Notes: generated by a model not told the origin, from the sequence alone. Positions 47,501-59,639 are shown, counted from the first letter of the stretch. The stretch: 64,000 bases of DNA from Amborella trichopoda (GCF_000471905.2 NW_006499603.1:3987846-4051845); one strand, 5' to 3'. Translations and numbers: made by a program.

Positions 47501-47668
47501 TCACTGATGCCTTGGCGTCTAGATCTAACAAGAAGCCTCCTCCCGCTATTGAGGAGCTCTTCAAGCAATTCAGGAATCCCAAGGATAAGAAACCCCAATG
47601 AGCTCGACTTCGGGCAGTGACTGAAAGAGTCAAGAGGGCAAACCTTCCAGTCTCACGAAGCATGCCAC
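44561..47668 (+). pseudogene. Gypsy gag, tandem copy B (broken)
   Basis: N-terminal text (KPRQKFELTPMSGQNPLPHL, 44590) leads to an acidic helix (DDQEDRMNRFEDMIHKMMEK, 45130) and the capsid domain in several frames (LISKSVWVESLLKH at 45880). ITLPKMKRSEDAEFVAHKN and CAYHRMLGLPIQDFF (46260-46360), the knuckle CPYHQIRGHNF (46618) and a proline/serine-rich segment (46726-47448: RRRRAPRDTRQKRRAPQSQ, LPPLQTLQDFFPE) follow. It differs from copy A by many substitutions, so the duplication is old. In an active element this protein would package the RNA. Confidence 0.82.
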
Positions 47669-49300
47669 ATGGTGCTGATCTCTGAACCCGTAACCAATAC
47701 TGACCCAATCGACCTAAGGTCAGGTAAGAAGTTACAGCCCCTCATACAGAATCCTCAACAACCGAGACTCTTGAAGTATCATGATCCGCCACTTGTCACA
47801 TATCCTAACACATCGACCAATCCACCACACCTTAAGTTCCCGGGACCACCATTGGTCCCATACACTCAGCCATCTCCAAACACTCAACTTCCATCAACCT
47901 CCATTTTACTAACACCTACCCCTATTGCTCAATCTAACTAGTCCACACCAAACTTGGCTGCACGACCTGATCAGTCAGCACCAAGTCCAATGGCACAATC
48001 TCTCCCTACCCAATCTTCACAAACTCTCCAAACCATACTAGTTGCATAGAAAAGTAAGCCAGTTTCCCAAAATAAATCTTCACCACCTAAGGCTACCTCA
48101 CAACCCTCCATACGACCCAAACCTGTGGCGGGTCCAGGAGCTCAAAAGATTACTAATGACAAGGTCAAGTATGACGTGGTTGGGAAACTCAGGAAACTCC
48201 CTGTCCTTCTCAATATTTATGACACACTTATGCTCTCAAGAGGCTACCGTATGGCCCTTGTCCAAGCTCTGTCCAGCCCAAAGGTATACGAGACTAAAGT
48301 AGAGCCCATAGAAGTGGACCCTTCTATCCTAAACAACTTTCTGACAGTCACCTTCTCTGATGATGACCTTCAGCTGGGCGGAAAGTTCCACAATTGACTG
48401 CTCTTTGTAACCAGTGAGTTGAATGAATGTCCCATCAGCCGAGTCATGCTAGACGGGGAATCAGCAGTCAATCTCATCCCAAGAAGGATTCTAACCCATC
48501 TAGGGCTGGGGTCTGATGATCTCACACTAACAAACATCATAGTTTAGAGGTTCAATCAGTCAGGAGAGAAACTAGCTGGCACTGTTTGCCTTTGTCTTAA
48601 GATCGGTGAATTAAACGATTATGCTCAATTCCATTTAATTGACATTGACACCTCGTACAACATCCTCCTTGGTCTCCCTTGAATGCATTACCAAGGAGTG
48701 GTTCCATCTACCCTTCATCAATGCGCTAAGTACAGCTGGAATGGGAGATAATACACAGTCTATGATGATAAAAGACTGTTCCCTGTAATCAAGACACATT
48801 ATGCCGATGCAAAGTATTACTTTGTAGATCCGGTACCATCTCAAGTACCCAAGGAGGATGAGCAACGATATGTAAGAAAAGCAGGACTATCTACTCATGA
48901 GGATGCCGAGGATATAGGGCGTATGCTTTTGGACATGTTCAAGGAAAAAGAGAAAGATGGCAAGATCCTCCTTCTAACCTCTATCCACCCCAATACTCCA
49001 TATTCTCTCCCTAAAGAATTGCCTGCTTCCCCTAAGGATGTGTCTCTCCCCTCCTCTTCCAGTCCAGAGTCACCCCCACTAGCCGTTGAACTAATGAGTA
49101 CTGATGAGCCCAAGGAAGCCATGGGAGTAGATGCTTTAGTCCTAAGGGTTACTTACATGCCAAATAAGCAGAAGGTCTTGCACATCCCTATTGCACTCCT
49201 TGAGGCAAAAACCTCACAGCAGCCAGACCGTAGGATCCTTAGCATCTCATCCTCCCTAAGAGAAGAAGATGTCCCTTATCCAACGCATGCGACTCTCTAA
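47669..49300 (+). pseudogene. Gypsy aspartic protease region (broken)
   Basis: One frame runs from 47669 to 49300 with about six stops. A Pro-rich linker leads to KITNDKVKYDVVGKLRKLPV (48150), a conserved segment of this gag-protease type, then the retropepsin-like core PISRVMLDGESAVNLIP, with catalytic Asp at 48452-48454 and Glu replacing the usual Gly of DGGS. The flap side is SYNILLGLP-stop-MHYQGVVPSTLHQ (48655), where the stop replaces the conserved Trp. A Ser/Pro-rich tail follows. No RT, RNase H or integrase motif follows before the end of the locus. Confidence 0.82.
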
Positions 49301-49605
49301 GATTCTTGCACATCACTGATTCCTTAACACCATAGAGACCAAATGAAAACTGCTCGATCAACCACCAAAGTCAAGATACTCTTGCCGAGCTGAGAAAAGA
49401 AATGCAAGGCCTTCAAAACAAATTAGAAGCCTTTCAGAAAAGGAAAGCCAAAGTGGAATAGGCCCCTCCAGTATGGACCACTTCAAAACCCTTGGAGGGA
49501 TTCATGTCAGAATCAAAGAGTTATGAAGAGCATGAGATCTCAAAGAACCATCCCATACAGAGGCCACAACCTCCCCTGATTAGAGTCACTATAGTCAACA
49601 GGCTC
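49301..49605 (+). pseudogene. Coiled-coil segment after protease (broken)
   Basis: In one frame the stretch reads LAELRKEMQGLQNKLEAFQK (about 49380), a strong heptad-like helix, then SYEEHEISKNHPIQRPQPPL and IRVTIVNRLIT up to the solo LTR. After the LTR the sequence resumes at 52243, so the original locus was continuous there. Confidence 0.6.
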
Positions 49606-49610
49606 ATCAC

Positions 49611-52237
49611 TGTTGGAAGATATTTTTCATCATCATAGGGCCACCGCTCAATAAAAGCATAGCAAACAGTGGAAATCCTGATAGTCTCAGAATAGCCCCA
49701 GAACTGGTCAAGATCTTCAAGAAGACTCTCAAAATTATCTTGCCAAGTTTCGTCACAATCCGACATATCTAAGGTAGTGCAGATTGAGAAACAATTCTGG
49801 CAGAATTAACCTCTAGCACCCTGAAACAGACCCTATAACTAGATATACATTTTTGGTGTCTCAATTTGTTGTGAGACCACTGCCATTAGACTGGTAATAG
49901 TTGAAAACCCTCAAGGGTCAAATTTCAGTTTAAACAGATACTTCAGGAAGAAGTTATAAGCAAAAGAGCGAAACAGGAGGAGCCGCACGCTATTCCTATG
50001 CGCCCACCCTGCAACTCCACACCATTAAAGGGATAGTCACGAATAATGAATTTTGATGCTCATATCTTATCCATCCCAAGTTAGACCGCTCTAAAATTTG
50101 GTGAGCATGTTCGCCTCATCAAGACGAGCGTTTTGATATATGGCACGTCCCACAACGACACCCAAGCGCGAAGAAAAGCTAGAGAGAAGTAGCTGATCCG
50201 TGAAGAAAGTGCAAGAAATTCAGCAGCGTCGTGCCTCGCTCGAACGGCCAAATCTTGCCACTCACGAGACCAATTGAAGCGAGACCAAATCTATCACGTG
50301 CATAGGGTCTCGGGCTATCTCTGACCCTAACCACATACATGATGAACGATCAGATTCTGCACACGAAGCCGACAAAGTGATTGCAAAATCCGTCGCCAAA
50401 ATTTCAGATTCCAGCCAAAACTCCAAAGTTGCAAAACCTTCATTCGGCCACGGAATTGAGTTGTTTTTATTGCCTCACGATTGTAGCGGTATGCTTAGTG
50501 TGATCCAACAAAGAAATCACAGAAAAACATCAAGGAATGAGCACACTATCGATCCAAAGTTTAAAGATTCAACCAAATTCAAGTTATATGATCGTGCCTC
50601 AAAAACACGATCCATGGCTTGAAGTTGGTATCAAATCGATCGCCGTTTCAAGCTCTACGAGAAAATAATAATCTTTCGATCAACCGAGCATCGAAATGAC
50701 CCTAGATCATCTACAAAAAATCGTACACATTCTAAGGCAACCAAAGGACTGTTTTGGAATTCTACAACATGTTAGGACGGGGCAAATCTGTCATTTTGCA
50801 CCCTCTTTTCTAATTTCTTTTAATTCAATTAAATCTTAATTTCAAGCAATTAGGTTTAATTTTGATCAATCCACCCATGTTTGGGGCAAATTCTATTTAT
50901 ATGCGTACTATCATTGTATGTAGGAGGACTCAACCCTTTACAAATTGAGTGTTTTTACTTAATAAAGTTTCTCTTTCTTCTCATTGTTGGGTCACATTTG
51001 AAAGAGAGAGTATGGTGAGAGAAAACTTTGGACCGGTACCCTTAAGCTCAAGGTAAACCTTCTCTCTCTTCTTTTTCTTTTCTTCTTCTCACTCTTCCTC
51101 TCCTTCTTCCTCTTCTTCGTCTGAGCTTCACTCAGAGGCTATGCACGACAGTGATAGTGTCGTGCATGCCTCTCATGTGGTCTCACAGGTCGTGCATGAC
51201 GATGACAGTGCAATGCGTGAGCCTCCTTCTCCTTCGCTTCGGCCATCTTTACCTCCCAATGAGGCTTGCTGACGGTGCTACTCATCGCCGTCCGTAGACA
51301 CATCCTCGACGCCTCAGTGAAGAGCGTAGACGGCAAAACTCATTGCCGCCCGTAGGGGTCTTCCCCTGTTGTGTGCCTATCGCAGATGGCGATGTTTATC
51401 TCCTTCCGTGAGAGGTCTCGACAATATCTATCACCGTCCATGAGCTTCCTTCTCGTGCGTGGTGCCTATCGCCATCCACGAGCTCCTTGCTCCCCCTCAT
51501 GCTGCTAGCAGTAGTGTCTAGCATCGTCTAAGGGCTGTGACACTGCTACTCCATGGTCATGGGTGGCAAAGACTAGTGCCGTCGGGACCCTATCTCTCCG
51601 CTGTCTCGTTCCTTCTCTTCATTCTCTCCTCTTCTCACTTGATTGAGAGTTGACTTAGCCTAGCACCGCCATATTGGCCTCTGTTTCGAGTAGTCTTTTC
51701 GTGGTACTGGTCCTGAGTACCATGCCCGTCTTGCTACCACTCCGAGTCGGTCACAGTCCGGCTATCAAGCTAGTCTCGTCCGTTCATCAAGTTTGCTTCT
51801 CTCAGCAACTTTTGTTCGAACCTTCTACTTCATCACTCTAACTCCTCACATTCCTAACCTCACGAATGTGCATTGACTTGAGATAAGGGTGAGCCCTTTG
51901 GTCCACTTGTCTTGCAAATTAACCATAGTAGTGTTGTGTAGAAAAAACAAGGAGACTGTAGGTCAACGGAGGCGATTCCAAACCAGCTAAAGCAGCTGGG
52001 GGGCTTTTCATCGTGATCTAAAAGGGCGCTCATGCGAGTCAGCCCGAGTAAGTCACGAACTCAGGTGAGGTTGGTCCCCACCTCACATCCAAAATTCCTC
52101 TCTCACTAGTTGGATACCTGCCCTTATTCTTAAACAAGGTTATTGAGAAAGCGATCTCGAGTCTTGGGTTTTCCGAACCCTAGACATTATCACCCGATCA
52201 CCTAAATCTGGGGAGGCGAGATTGAGGCACCTAACCA
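49611..52237 (+). mobile_element. Solo large gypsy-type LTR with perfect target duplication
   Basis: This 2.63 kb LTR starts TGTTGGAAGATATTTTTC and ends GAGGCACCTAACCA. ATCAC flanks it exactly on both sides (49606-49610 and 52238-52242). No PBS or internal region follows. It is homologous along its length with 2189-4982 and with the reverse complement of 32076-34761. It has a TATA-like CTATTTATATG at 50893. Such solo LTRs arise when the two LTRs of a full element recombine. Confidence 0.92.
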
Positions 52238-52242
52238 ATCAC

Positions 52243-52930
52243 ATCATGAGGGCAATGAACTATGAGCCCTTGAATAATCATGAACTACGAGGCGAAAAGT
52301 GAACAGCTGCTCCATTCGAGTTCATGGGGGCAGCAACTGCTTGCCACACCATAAGACAAGGGCTTCAATATTCTACTTCCTCTCATCTCCCTCTCTAAAA
52401 AGACGGATATGGTGAAAACCCGAAAGGGAACCATGAGTAAAAATGTCAAGAGACGAACATGGTGAAAACTAGAAAGGGCACCATGGGCAAAAGCATCAAA
52501 AAGAAAAAGAAGAAAAAGAAACAAAAAATGACGGGGCATGATAGCACCATCAGCTATTGTGGGAAAAAAGGGCATCAAAGTAAAAATATGGGCATGATGA
52601 AAACCTGTGTGGGCATCGTGAGTAAAAACAAAAATGGCAGACGTGGCGTAAAAACCATGGGTAAAAATGCCAAAAAGAAAAAAAAATATTTTCAGGGTCT
52701 CCCGAAAATCAGGAATGGCACACACCCCAAGGATTTAAATTAAAACACGAAAGGGCATTTAAGTAAAAAAGGCACTTGTAAGAGAGAAGCTTCCTACAAG
52801 AGAGGCCTCTTACTGTCTGAAAGCCCCTTGAAAGAGAGTAATGGAGGACGAAGAAATCTAAGGCACGAACATGCAAAGGAAAAAGAGGAATTGTTTGTAT
52901 ACTTTCAAAAACAACAGGTGAAGTCACTCT
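52243..52930 (+). repeat. Short-motif array (copy 2)
   Basis: The stretch contains repeated plus-sense words ATGGTGAAAACCCGAAAGGG, ACCATGAGTAAAAATG and GGGCACCATGGGCAAAA (52400-52680), then A-rich and AAAAAGAAA runs. The open minus-strand frame of 146 codons (52725-52285) is generated by this array. I see no gene. Confidence 0.7.
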
Positions 52931-55900
52931 CAAAATCGATCAATGATTTCGTTAATCTTCACCCTGGACTCCTCAGAAGTAGCCTCAGCCCCCTAAGCAC
53001 GCTCCCTCAGTTCAGCCACCATTCGACCCTCTTGTTCCATGGAGGCGGTCTTTGACTCAATGGTGCGGATGAGATCTGATAGGTCCTCAGCTAAAGATGC
53101 ATTTAGGGCCTTCCTTTGATTTATCTCCCGCACAAGTTCATCAAATTTGCCCCTCAGTCTCTACATCTACATCCTTATGGCTATCATCTTGTCAAAAAAC
53201 GCTTTTCCCTCCATCTTGAGATCGAGTTGATGAGTAGCCATAATGGTTTTCTTCTCCATGCAGGAATCCACTTCCTCATGAAGATGTGCGATCGACTCTT
53301 CCAAGGAAGCCAGCTGGCCTGTTTCTGCTTCTTGCTACAACCCCTTTGCTCTCCAGCTCTCCATCTCATTCAAAAGACGGTTGAAGTTGTAAAAAATCTC
53401 CAAGTCATCCTCTACTGCGCAGAGGGCAAGGGCATACCTCTAAAGCTTGACAAGTGCTGGTCCGAGTTCTATGAGAGACAACCCCTTGAATTGCTGAAGA
53501 CGCACGTGAAGCATATCCTTGGCCATGTCCGGCTCGTCGTTGCTTCGAGCCACGACTAGGGACCAATCAGAAATCGAGACCACCTCAGCAAAGGGAGCCA
53601 CGTCTGATGTAGCCGCAACTGGGGTCACTTCAGAAGGAGGGGTCACCTCTGAAGGAACGACGACCATGTCTATATCCACCTCTAGAGATGCAATCTCAAA
53701 GCTCATACCACTAGGTTCATCCGAGGCCTCTCCTTGAGTAGTGTCTGGGCTTTCGTCTCCCACATCCTTGGTCACCTCACGCAGAGCAGCTGCCCAAGGT
53801 TGCTCATTAAGACTGGGTCCCTCTCCCAAACCTTAATCACTCACAACCTCAGCAACCAGTTTAGGCTTCTCATTGAAAATATGCTCCTCTTCTCTTAAAG
53901 AGCTCATAACCTTATCTCTTGGGGAAGCTTCCCCAGATTTTTTCTCAACTTTGAGCTCTTCCCCTGAAATAGTAATGGGGCCTTCGTCAGCAGCCCCACT
54001 AGCAATCAAGCTTGCCTCAACCATTCGTAAAGGACTACTTACGCTCCTCCGTGAGCCAAAAGGGGCCAAAACTGGCTCTTTCACCGACCTCAGGGGTGAA
54101 GCACCAGCCACTTGAGATGGAGACATGGTAGCAGTCTCATCCCTAGAAGAGATTATCTATTCAACCAGAGGTGTAATAGCTAAGGCAGAAGCACCTGCGG
54201 CAACAACTGGCACATAACCGACTGCAGATGGAGCAGAAATCACTGACTGAGCCCTTGGAGGTCATTGCACCGACATAACGCTCTTTTTCCTTAAAGGAGA
54301 CTCATACTCAGACTCAGACCCCGAGGTGACTGGGCACGCAGGTCTCTTCCAGTTCTTCTTTCCTTCCCCCGTAGGGACGGGATCTCCTGAAGTCCGGCCA
54401 AGCTTAAGCCCTAAAGCACAATGAGGCCCACTCCCAATCAGGGCATTCATGTTCTGTACCGGTTGGCCCTCCATGCTAAGAACCTTTCGACCCTCACTCC
54501 ACTCAAAGATAGAGCAGAAGTCATCAAAAAATGCTTCATGTCTTCTCCCTTAATGCTAGCATTTGAAGAGAGGCCTCATATGCCGCTATCTCTGGGGATA
54601 CCCCGAGTTGTTCCCATTTCTTGGGGTAGTCTAGTTCAAATAGCTCCCTAAAAGCGAGGTTCAAAACATCTCCCTTGCTTAGTGTTTGGTCGCCCACTGC
54701 TGTTCACCTCCTATCAAGTATGGTTGACCTCCCAGTAATAGCGATTAGTGGTCCTCCACCATCATCAGTATGCCTCAGTAGCACGACCAACTCTGCCAAA
54801 GTGGGGAACCACAAAGTTTTTCACCTCAGTGAACTCCAAGAAAGTCACCTTAGCAATGCAGATATAGACGGGCTTCCACGACTCACGAAGAGTCCCCAAC
54901 GCCTCCTTATGCTTCTGAGCATTTACCCATCCATGTCGCTTCTCGAGCAAAATTAAAAAGGGACACCCCTGGTCCAGCTCATGTTGCTAAGAAAAATGAT
55001 GGGGGTAGTACCCTTCATGCTTGGCGCCGTGAGCAATCCTGTAAGGCAAAATATCTCCTCTGATGCTCAAAAGACACATGAACTCGGGGATTCCTGTGCA
55101 GGCGCCATCAAGGTTCTTGCCCAGTTCATCAATGAAAGCACGATCAGTATAACCCCAGATGGGAAACAGGAAGAGGAGCATAAAGAAATAGTCATTGCTA
55201 AATGAGTGACGTGTAGGACCAGGTGTGTAGAAGATGGCTTTCTGCCCCGTAATTTTCACAAGCTGAGGTCACATGGTCCCCTTCATGACGATATCCTTAA
55301 TATACATGCCCTGGAATTATGCTGAGGGCCATCCAAATACGTAATGAGCCTGGAAGCGCGTCTTGAAATTCCCCGACGGAGCTTCACCGAATCGGCCTGC
55401 ACCCTTGAGAGGTTTCCTTCTGGATATTGCTCCCTGCCCATGGTAAATGTTGCATAAGACAGGCTACCGGAGAGCATATTGATGCCCACCCGCCATATTA
55501 TAGGCCGCGAAAATGTAGCCAGGATGAATTATGTCTTGCCTACCTGGCAGGGCGAATATGCAAAGGAATAAGACCAAATAGGCAGCAAGAAAAACACAGT
55601 CATCCGTTGACTTGCGCACATAGACAGGGGGGTAGCTTCAAATATCTCCTTGCCCTTCCTGCCCATAATCGAGTAGGCCGGCTCCGCAGCGTCAGACTGC
55701 TTCCCAAAGAAATACTTTATCCATTGGACAAAAGATACAGGGCAGCTACCAGCTTGAGAGTGCAGGAGCTGGTATGCTTCAAATATCTCTTTGAGACCAG
55801 AAGGAGGTGCTTCACGTCTTAGGGATGCTCCACCAAAAATGACTGAGTTCTTCAAAACAAACTCGTCATACATAGCCCCCATCAACGACAGGCCACCCAC

Positions 55901-56445
55901 AAAGAAATCCTTGCTTCCCCATAACTAAAGAGCTACATGGTGCAGACATCACTCCAAGTCTCTAGCTGTGCCTTTATGGTGTTGGGACATCGGTCAAAGT
56001 ACCCTACTGACCATTGGACTGCGGCCTGGGAAGAGACTTTCGTAATACTCGTGTATGATTGTAGCAACTCCAAGGTCCAAGGAGTGTATCCTTGCAGGAA
56101 TTGGTGCTCCCCTTGCATCCGAAGCCTCACAGAGGACCATACCAATCCCTTGGTCTTGACCACTCTTTTCCCCAGGGTGGGCAGATTCTTGCCTGAGGTT
56201 ATTTCTCTATGCAAGAAATGGAAGAGTGGGACCCTGTCTTCTTCCAGCTGCCGCACGTGTACATTTCTATGCAAAATCAAGCTGTCGTGCGTGTATTCTA
56301 TCGAGCACAATCAGCCACCATGTGTGTATTTTTCCATGCACAATCGAGTCACCGTGCGTGTATTATGTCGAGCACGATCAGCCATCATGCGTGTATTCGG
56401 CCAAGCACAATCTAGCCGCCATGCGTGTATTCTACCGAGCAAGTT
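52931..56445 (-). pseudogene. PMD-2: plant mobile domain gene with coiled-coil tail, decayed
   Basis: Paralogue of PMD-1 on the opposite strand. Reading down from 56310: LRMQGEHQFLQGYTPWTLEL, KAQLETWSDVCTM, WGLMYDEF-like text, EIFEAYQLLHSQAGSCPVSF (about 55800) and FAAYNMAGGH with VLCNIYHGQG (about 55450-55520). ITGQKAIFYTPGPTRHSFSN, DELGKNLDGA, MCLLSIRGDILPYR and HELDQGCPF (55250-54960) follow, then NFVVPHFGRVGRATEAY (54815). The tail has a basic/Ser-rich part (54474-53833) and a long coiled coil (RLLNEMES, LEESIAHLHEEVDSC, KFDELVREINQRKALNASL; 53400-53000). Several stops and frameshifts. It lies antisense to the gypsy gag-protease of the same locus. Function of living relatives is nuclear; this copy is dead. 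Confidence 0.68.
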
Positions 56446-56462
56446 CAGCTGTTGTGTGTGTC
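56247..56462 (+). repeat. 33-34 bp minisatellite near PMD-2 5' end
   Basis: About six units are built on GCC(A/G)CCATG(T/C)GTGTATT, then a CCGAGCACAATCA-like word. It generates the apparent N-terminal residues of the PMD-2 frame (HDSLILHRNVHVRQL), so the true N-terminus is probably replaced. Confidence 0.85.
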
Positions 56463-57221
56463 ACTGCCACGCATGTCACACTTCAATGGCTTAACATGTG
56501 TCAACAGGTTCACACATGTGCTCCTACCAATGCCACCTTCTCGGTCGCCATGCACGACACCTGATCGCACACCTGTCCCCTTTAAAAGTGCTAACGACAA
56601 CCGTTCAAAAGCCGTGACTTTACGGATCCCTGTCCTGCTCATTGGAAAACCACTAAGGAAAACCACTAATGGACATGGATGTGTCCTTATGACCACTGGA
56701 AAACTATAACAAGCTCTCAGCCTATTGCGCGTTCAAACTTTCAGACGATCGCAAGAATGCCACCGGACCCCGGACTTCACCACACTCAACACCGGAAGGT
56801 ACCAAAGGTCACCACAAAACTCTACAACCTCCTGTTAATCCCCTCTATGCTCACAAACTCCTTATTGCAAAACTCTCCTCTCTGAAATCTCTGCTCGAAA
56901 TCTTCTATGCATCCGTCTCTTCTTTGTCTTCACCAAAACCCTCGCCAAAAACCTTCGGATGGTGCTCTGTTTTCCTAGCTATGAAACGCTTTTATTGAGA
57001 AGAGTGAAAGTGAAAAGGAGCTACCCCCTTTTTATACAGGGACGTTCCCTGTCCTACCCCTCCTAAACGAGAATGACACCAAAGTTCAAAAAGAACTTGC
57101 GTGTCAATTAGAAAATAAACTAAGGGCATTTTTGGAAAAGTCGGGGAATCAAAGAAACCAAGTGACAATGGGTCGGGCCGAGCTGCACCAAGCCCGAGTA
57201 GTGAGCCTGCGCTGCATTCAG
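56463..57221 (-). other. Region upstream of PMD-2, no gene
   Basis: I see no credible open frame. It includes the minus-strand TATA-like box at 57029-57036. The plus-strand frames at 56425-56885 and 57132 have no recognisable domain. Confidence 0.4.
57029..57036 (-). promoter_or_regulatory. Candidate TATA box of PMD-2
   Basis: The minus strand reads CTGTATAAAAAGGGGG, a strong plant-like TATA box about 0.6 kb upstream of the first PMD-2 text. It points away from the gag transcript, as expected for an independent antisense promoter. Confidence 0.45.
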
Positions 57222-57425
57222 CTGCCGCGAGTGTTCATAGCACCATGTAGCCACCATGAGTGTTCATTTCACCATGAAGCCTCCGTGAGTGTTCATTTTA
57301 CCATGAAGCCTCCGTGAGTGTTCATTTTACCATGAAGCTGTCGTGAGTGTTCAGAAGCACCATGTAGCCACCGTGAGTGTTCACATTTGTACTTAGCTGC
57401 CGTGTGTGCTCATCTCTATTCAACT
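57222..57425 (+). repeat. 29-30 bp minisatellite
   Basis: Seven units carry GCC(T/A)CCGTGAGTGTTCA and CACCATG(T/A)A. Two central units are identical. The unit shares the GCC-CC-TG-GTGT skeleton with the 33 bp repeat at 56247. Confidence 0.9.
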
Positions 57426-57908
57426 GCCAACCATGAACTCCTACACGTCAGATTGCCACACATGCTTGTGCAGCCCGCTGCGAGTGTTCAGATCATCGCG
57501 AATGTTCCCACGTTGCTACCAACCCTGCAGGCCTCTGTGCCCCCACCTTTTGCATGCACCTCCACGCATGCCTTCCTTAACTGGCCCATTTATGTGCGCA
57601 TCAGCGAGACTCAACCCTCATCGCCTTTCCATCCCCATTGGAGTCATATTCTTGATTCGCATTGTAATCACCGGGGAGTCACACTCACTCCCTAATCCCT
57701 AGTGAGTCCGCTTCTACCTATCATCTCTCAATGGATCACCTTCATCATCTAAACCCACTGCTCATAAATGACCTCAGCCATTTCATCCCCAGTGATTCAA
57801 ATCACCATCACCATGCCCATCCCCCAAGGAGCCTCATCAACTTCACATCTCCCAGTGAGTCTAGTCCTCGTTGGCGACCCACATACATGACGACTCATAC
57901 ACACTGTA
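57426..57908 (+). other. No gene; CA-rich unique DNA
   Basis: Pyrimidine and CA-rich sequence. The overlapping plus-strand frames (57387, 57406, 57731) are Ser/His/Pro-rich and match nothing I recognise. Confidence 0.4.
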
Positions 57909-58260
57909 GTTTCATTTCCCTAAACTGTAGTACACGTCCTGACTACATGACATTAAACTGCTTCACACAATGGTCCAGTTGCATGACCCTAAACTATAGT
58001 GCACATCCTAGCGGCATGAAGTTAAACTGCTTCGCATAATGGTCCAGTTGCATGATCGTAAACTGTAGCACACGTCCTAGCCGCATGACGTTAAACTACT
58101 TTGCACAACAGTCCAAGTTATATGACCCTAAACTTTAGCACACATCCTGGCCACATGACGTTAAACTGCTTCGCATAACGGCCCAGTTCCACGACCCTAA
58201 ATTATAGCGCAAGTTCTAATCTCATGACGTTAAACTACATTACTTAGGACCCAGTGGCAT
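57909..58260 (+). repeat. 69 bp minisatellite
   Basis: About five units contain CATGACCCTAAACT, a CACATCCTAGC word, GCATGACGTTAAACTGCTTC and GCATAATGGTCCAGTT. One further separated copy lies at 58621-58692, after about 360 bp of unrelated text, which suggests that a once longer array was broken up. Confidence 0.9.
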
Positions 58261-58734
58261 GACCTTAAACACGCCTCCCCCTCCACTGCACGCATGCCCT
58301 TGGCATTGCCTTTCATGTATGATCACCCTAGCCGGCCCGTCTACGCATACATACCACCTTCATTTCCTCCCCAGCAAGTACATCTCCAATAGTACCCTTC
58401 ATAAACTCGCAACATTCCTTGGTGAGTCGAGCACATGCTCATGAATCCCAGGTGAGGCATTCCATACTCATCAACAGCAAGTGGGCTACCCCTTATCCAT
58501 CTTCCACACAAACGTCACCCATCATACATAGACGGTCTCATGCCATCTTCACCCAAGTGAGTCAAACCACCATCATACTCGCTATATGGCCTCCACATAC
58601 CATCATCCATCATCATCATGGTCCAAGTTATATGACCTTAAACTGTAGCGCACGTCCTAGCCGCATGACGTTAAACTACTTTGCTAGGCCCCGGAGGCAT
58701 GAACTTAAACACGCCCCCACCCAAAAACGGGCAT
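58261..58734 (+). other. No gene; broken minisatellite flank
   Basis: CA-rich text with one more 69 bp unit at 58621-58692. No recognisable protein on either strand. Confidence 0.4.
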
Positions 58735-58900
58735 GGAGTAAACCCGAAAGGGGAATTCCATGAGTAAAAATGACGGATGGGCATGGTCACAAAACCATGA
58801 GTAAGATTTTTTTGTAAAATAAAAACTAGGAACGGTGAAAACCAGCAAAGGGCACCATGAGCAAAAACGAAAAAAAGAAAAAAAAAAAAGAACGACAGAC
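58735..58900 (+). repeat. Short-motif array (copy 3)
   Basis: Words AACCCGAAAGGGGAATTCCA, CATGAGTAAAAATGACGG and GGTGAAAACCAGCAAAGGGC match the arrays at 52400-52680 and, in reverse, 31985-32035. The array stands immediately before the LTR. Confidence 0.7.
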
Positions 58901-59639
58901 ATGGTCATCAGGTCTTCGGCAAAAGATCCTAATAAAAAGGTGGTTGGTGAAAACCGTTGTTTGAACATATTTTTCAGCACCTTGGGTCCCTGATGCAGAA
59001 TAAAGAGGAAGTCAGTCAATAAAGCCCTGATTTACAGTGAAATTTTAGACAATCTAAAAATTGTCTCAAAATCGGCAAAAATCTTCCTAAGAAATTCAAA
59101 AGGCCACCTGCCATGTTTCGTTGCAATCCGACATGTCTAAGGCAAGGCAAACAAAGAAACAATTTCAGAAAAATCAGCCTCTAGCACCCTGAAACGAACC
59201 CTGTAACTAGAACCCTATTTTCGTTGCATCAAACAACTATGAGACCATCGTGAATGATGAACGGTCAAATTTCTCTCTATTTTTCTCTCTCTTCCTCTTT
59301 CTTTATCTCTCTTCTCTCAACATGCATTTCATTTTCTTGCGTGTATTTCATTTTCTTCTTTCTCCTTTTTCTCTCCTTTCTTTCCTTACTCATCCTTCGT
59401 TTTTTCCTAATCCTTCCTCTCTCTTTCTTGATCTTCTTCTCTTTATTTCCTAATTTCTTTCTTCTTTCTTTCTCCTTATTCTTTCCATTCTCTCTCTTTT
59501 CCATTCACGCACGGTGGATCCTATCATTGGGCACGAGGTCCTCCTCTGGAACACATACAGTGAGCCGGGCCATAACTCAAGTGGCAGGTTGGGCCTGTGT
59601 TTGAGTTTCTTCCTTTGTTATCGATGGAGGAAGCTCATC

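Noticed and set aside
47271..47708. 145-codon minus-strand frame in gypsy gag-protease
   Set aside because: Antisense shadow of the gag-protease linker; no recognisable domain.
52285..52725. 146-codon minus-strand frame rich in Phe with membrane-like appearance
   Set aside because: Antisense of an A-rich motif array (AAAAAGAAAAAG); no homologue recognised.
57930..58260. Interstitial telomeric repeat (CCCTAAA words)
   Set aside because: CCCTAAA occurs only once per 69 bp unit and is not tandem by itself.
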